Below, one piece after another: positions 42,109 to 42,237 of a stretch of DNA of 42,237 nucleotides. The DNA is taken from NCBI GenBank assembly GCA_027858315.1, contig JAQICV010000065.1, forward strand, positions 1 to 42,237, in the 5' to 3' direction. A program made the translations under genes and the position numbers. The notes beneath the pieces were generated by a model that worked only from the letters and a program-made list of their open reading frames with translations, ran no database searches and had not been told where the DNA came from. The stretch comes from Candidatus Woesearchaeota archaeon. GTDB lineage: Archaea; Nanobdellota; Nanobdellia; Woesearchaeales; UBA583. Each line of letters begins with the position of its first letter. Within the stretch, counting starts at the first letter, position 1.

Positions 42109-42161
42109 TGGTAAGCGTAATTCCGTATAATGGTATTGTGCTTTATCTTAATCTAGTTCCT
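42092..42161 (-). repeat. 12-bp inverted repeat spanning the tRNA half
   Basis: On the minus strand AGGAACTAGATT (42161-42150) pairs perfectly with AATCTAGTTCCT (42103-42092). The 3' arm includes the tRNA positions 37-43 and the start of the variable arm; the 5' arm is leader sequence. The 46-nt loop ends with the putative anticodon. Confidence 0.55.
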
Positions 42162-42225
42162 TTTTGTTATCGAAAATCAAGTTTGTAAGTTTGATTTCAT
42201 TACATTAAATACAAATCTCCATTTA

Positions 42226-42233
42226 TTTATAAA
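42226..42233 (-). promoter_or_regulatory. TATA box upstream of the tRNA half
   Basis: TTTATAAA on the minus strand at 42226-42233. With the usual spacing, transcription would start near 42203, giving an approximately 95-nt leader before the tRNA half. This argues that the half is transcribed on its own. Confidence 0.5.
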
Positions 42234-42237
42234 TTTA

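Noticed and set aside
42104-42120. Plus-strand D-loop-like sequence AGTGGTAAGCG
   Set aside because: It is the complement of the tRNA leader and no plus-strand T arm follows it; the only clear T arm reads on the minus strand.
42092-42161. Complete intron-containing tRNA within the window
   Set aside because: No acceptor 5' strand, D stem or D loop on the minus strand between 42109 and 42237; AGGAACTAGATT matches only the anticodon stem and not a D stem.
41145-42237. Integrated element bounded by a tRNA att site
   Set aside because: No integrase, no second copy of the tRNA 3' end in the window and no phage-like genes; kept only as an alternative in the tRNA finding.
1-42237. CRISPR array or Cas genes
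   Set aside because: No regularly spaced identical repeats; the PD-(D/E)XK protein lacks the cysteines and size of Cas4.
1-42237. Bacterial (candidate phyla) origin suggested by gyrB and bacterial-type thrS
   Set aside because: Dph5, Pop5, NOG1, archaeal SecD/SecF and TATA promoters point firmly to an archaeon.

Overview
The window is a very AT-rich, gene-dense archaeal segment. Archaeal signs are diphthamide synthase Dph5, the RNase P subunit Pop5, NOG1, archaeal-type SecD and SecF, an Mre11-like nuclease, a DUF134 regulator and TATA-box promoters. The base composition, the many unrecognised membrane and secreted proteins, and bacterial-type GyrB and ThrRS suggest a DPANN archaeon of the Woesearchaeota/Pacearchaeota kind. 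That placement is inference; no rRNA is present.

Layout. 1-8.7 kb: a large surface protein, SecF, a DUF134 regulator with a palindrome against its start codon, a flavin reductase-like protein, a membrane protein, GyrB and a methyltransferase. 8.7-17 kb: SecD, a TatD nuclease, two unknown proteins, and an operon joining a DHH phosphoesterase to a predicted PD-(D/E)XK nuclease; then tRNA-Thr(UGU). 17-24.5 kb: a glutaredoxin-like protein, NOG1, an HTH-lipoprotein operon and an 1125-residue exported protein. 24.6-31.4 kb: a RimB-like protease and a RimK-like ATP-grasp ligase under copies of the same promoter element, Pop5, small membrane proteins, a GatC-like protein and topoisomerase I. 31.5-42 kb: a UMPH-1 type nucleotidase, a Trm9-like methyltransferase, an RNase H-fold exonuclease, ThrRS, Mre11, a degenerate Nudix protein, a surface protein, Dph5, an HTH-like protein and the 3' half of a serine-type tRNA.

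Expression logic. For about 20 genes a TTTATAAA or TTTAAA box is centred 24-30 nt before the start codon, so most mRNAs should be leaderless; operon-internal genes have purine-rich Shine-Dalgarno-like sequences instead. Two divergent gene pairs share a single symmetrical TATA box.

Most unusual items. (1) A tRNA 3' half on the minus strand at the right edge, with its own TATA box and no 5' half in the window: a candidate trans-spliced tRNA-Ser. (2) Two copies of a short promoter-bearing repeat at the start codons of pop5 and dph5, each flanked by a duplication of the gene's start at exactly 79 bp. (3) A three-copy promoter element (ATGGTRCAGTCA ... TTCGGWACNATTTTAAA) before rimB, rimK and an unknown gene. 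(4) The DHH/PD-(D/E)XK gene pair.
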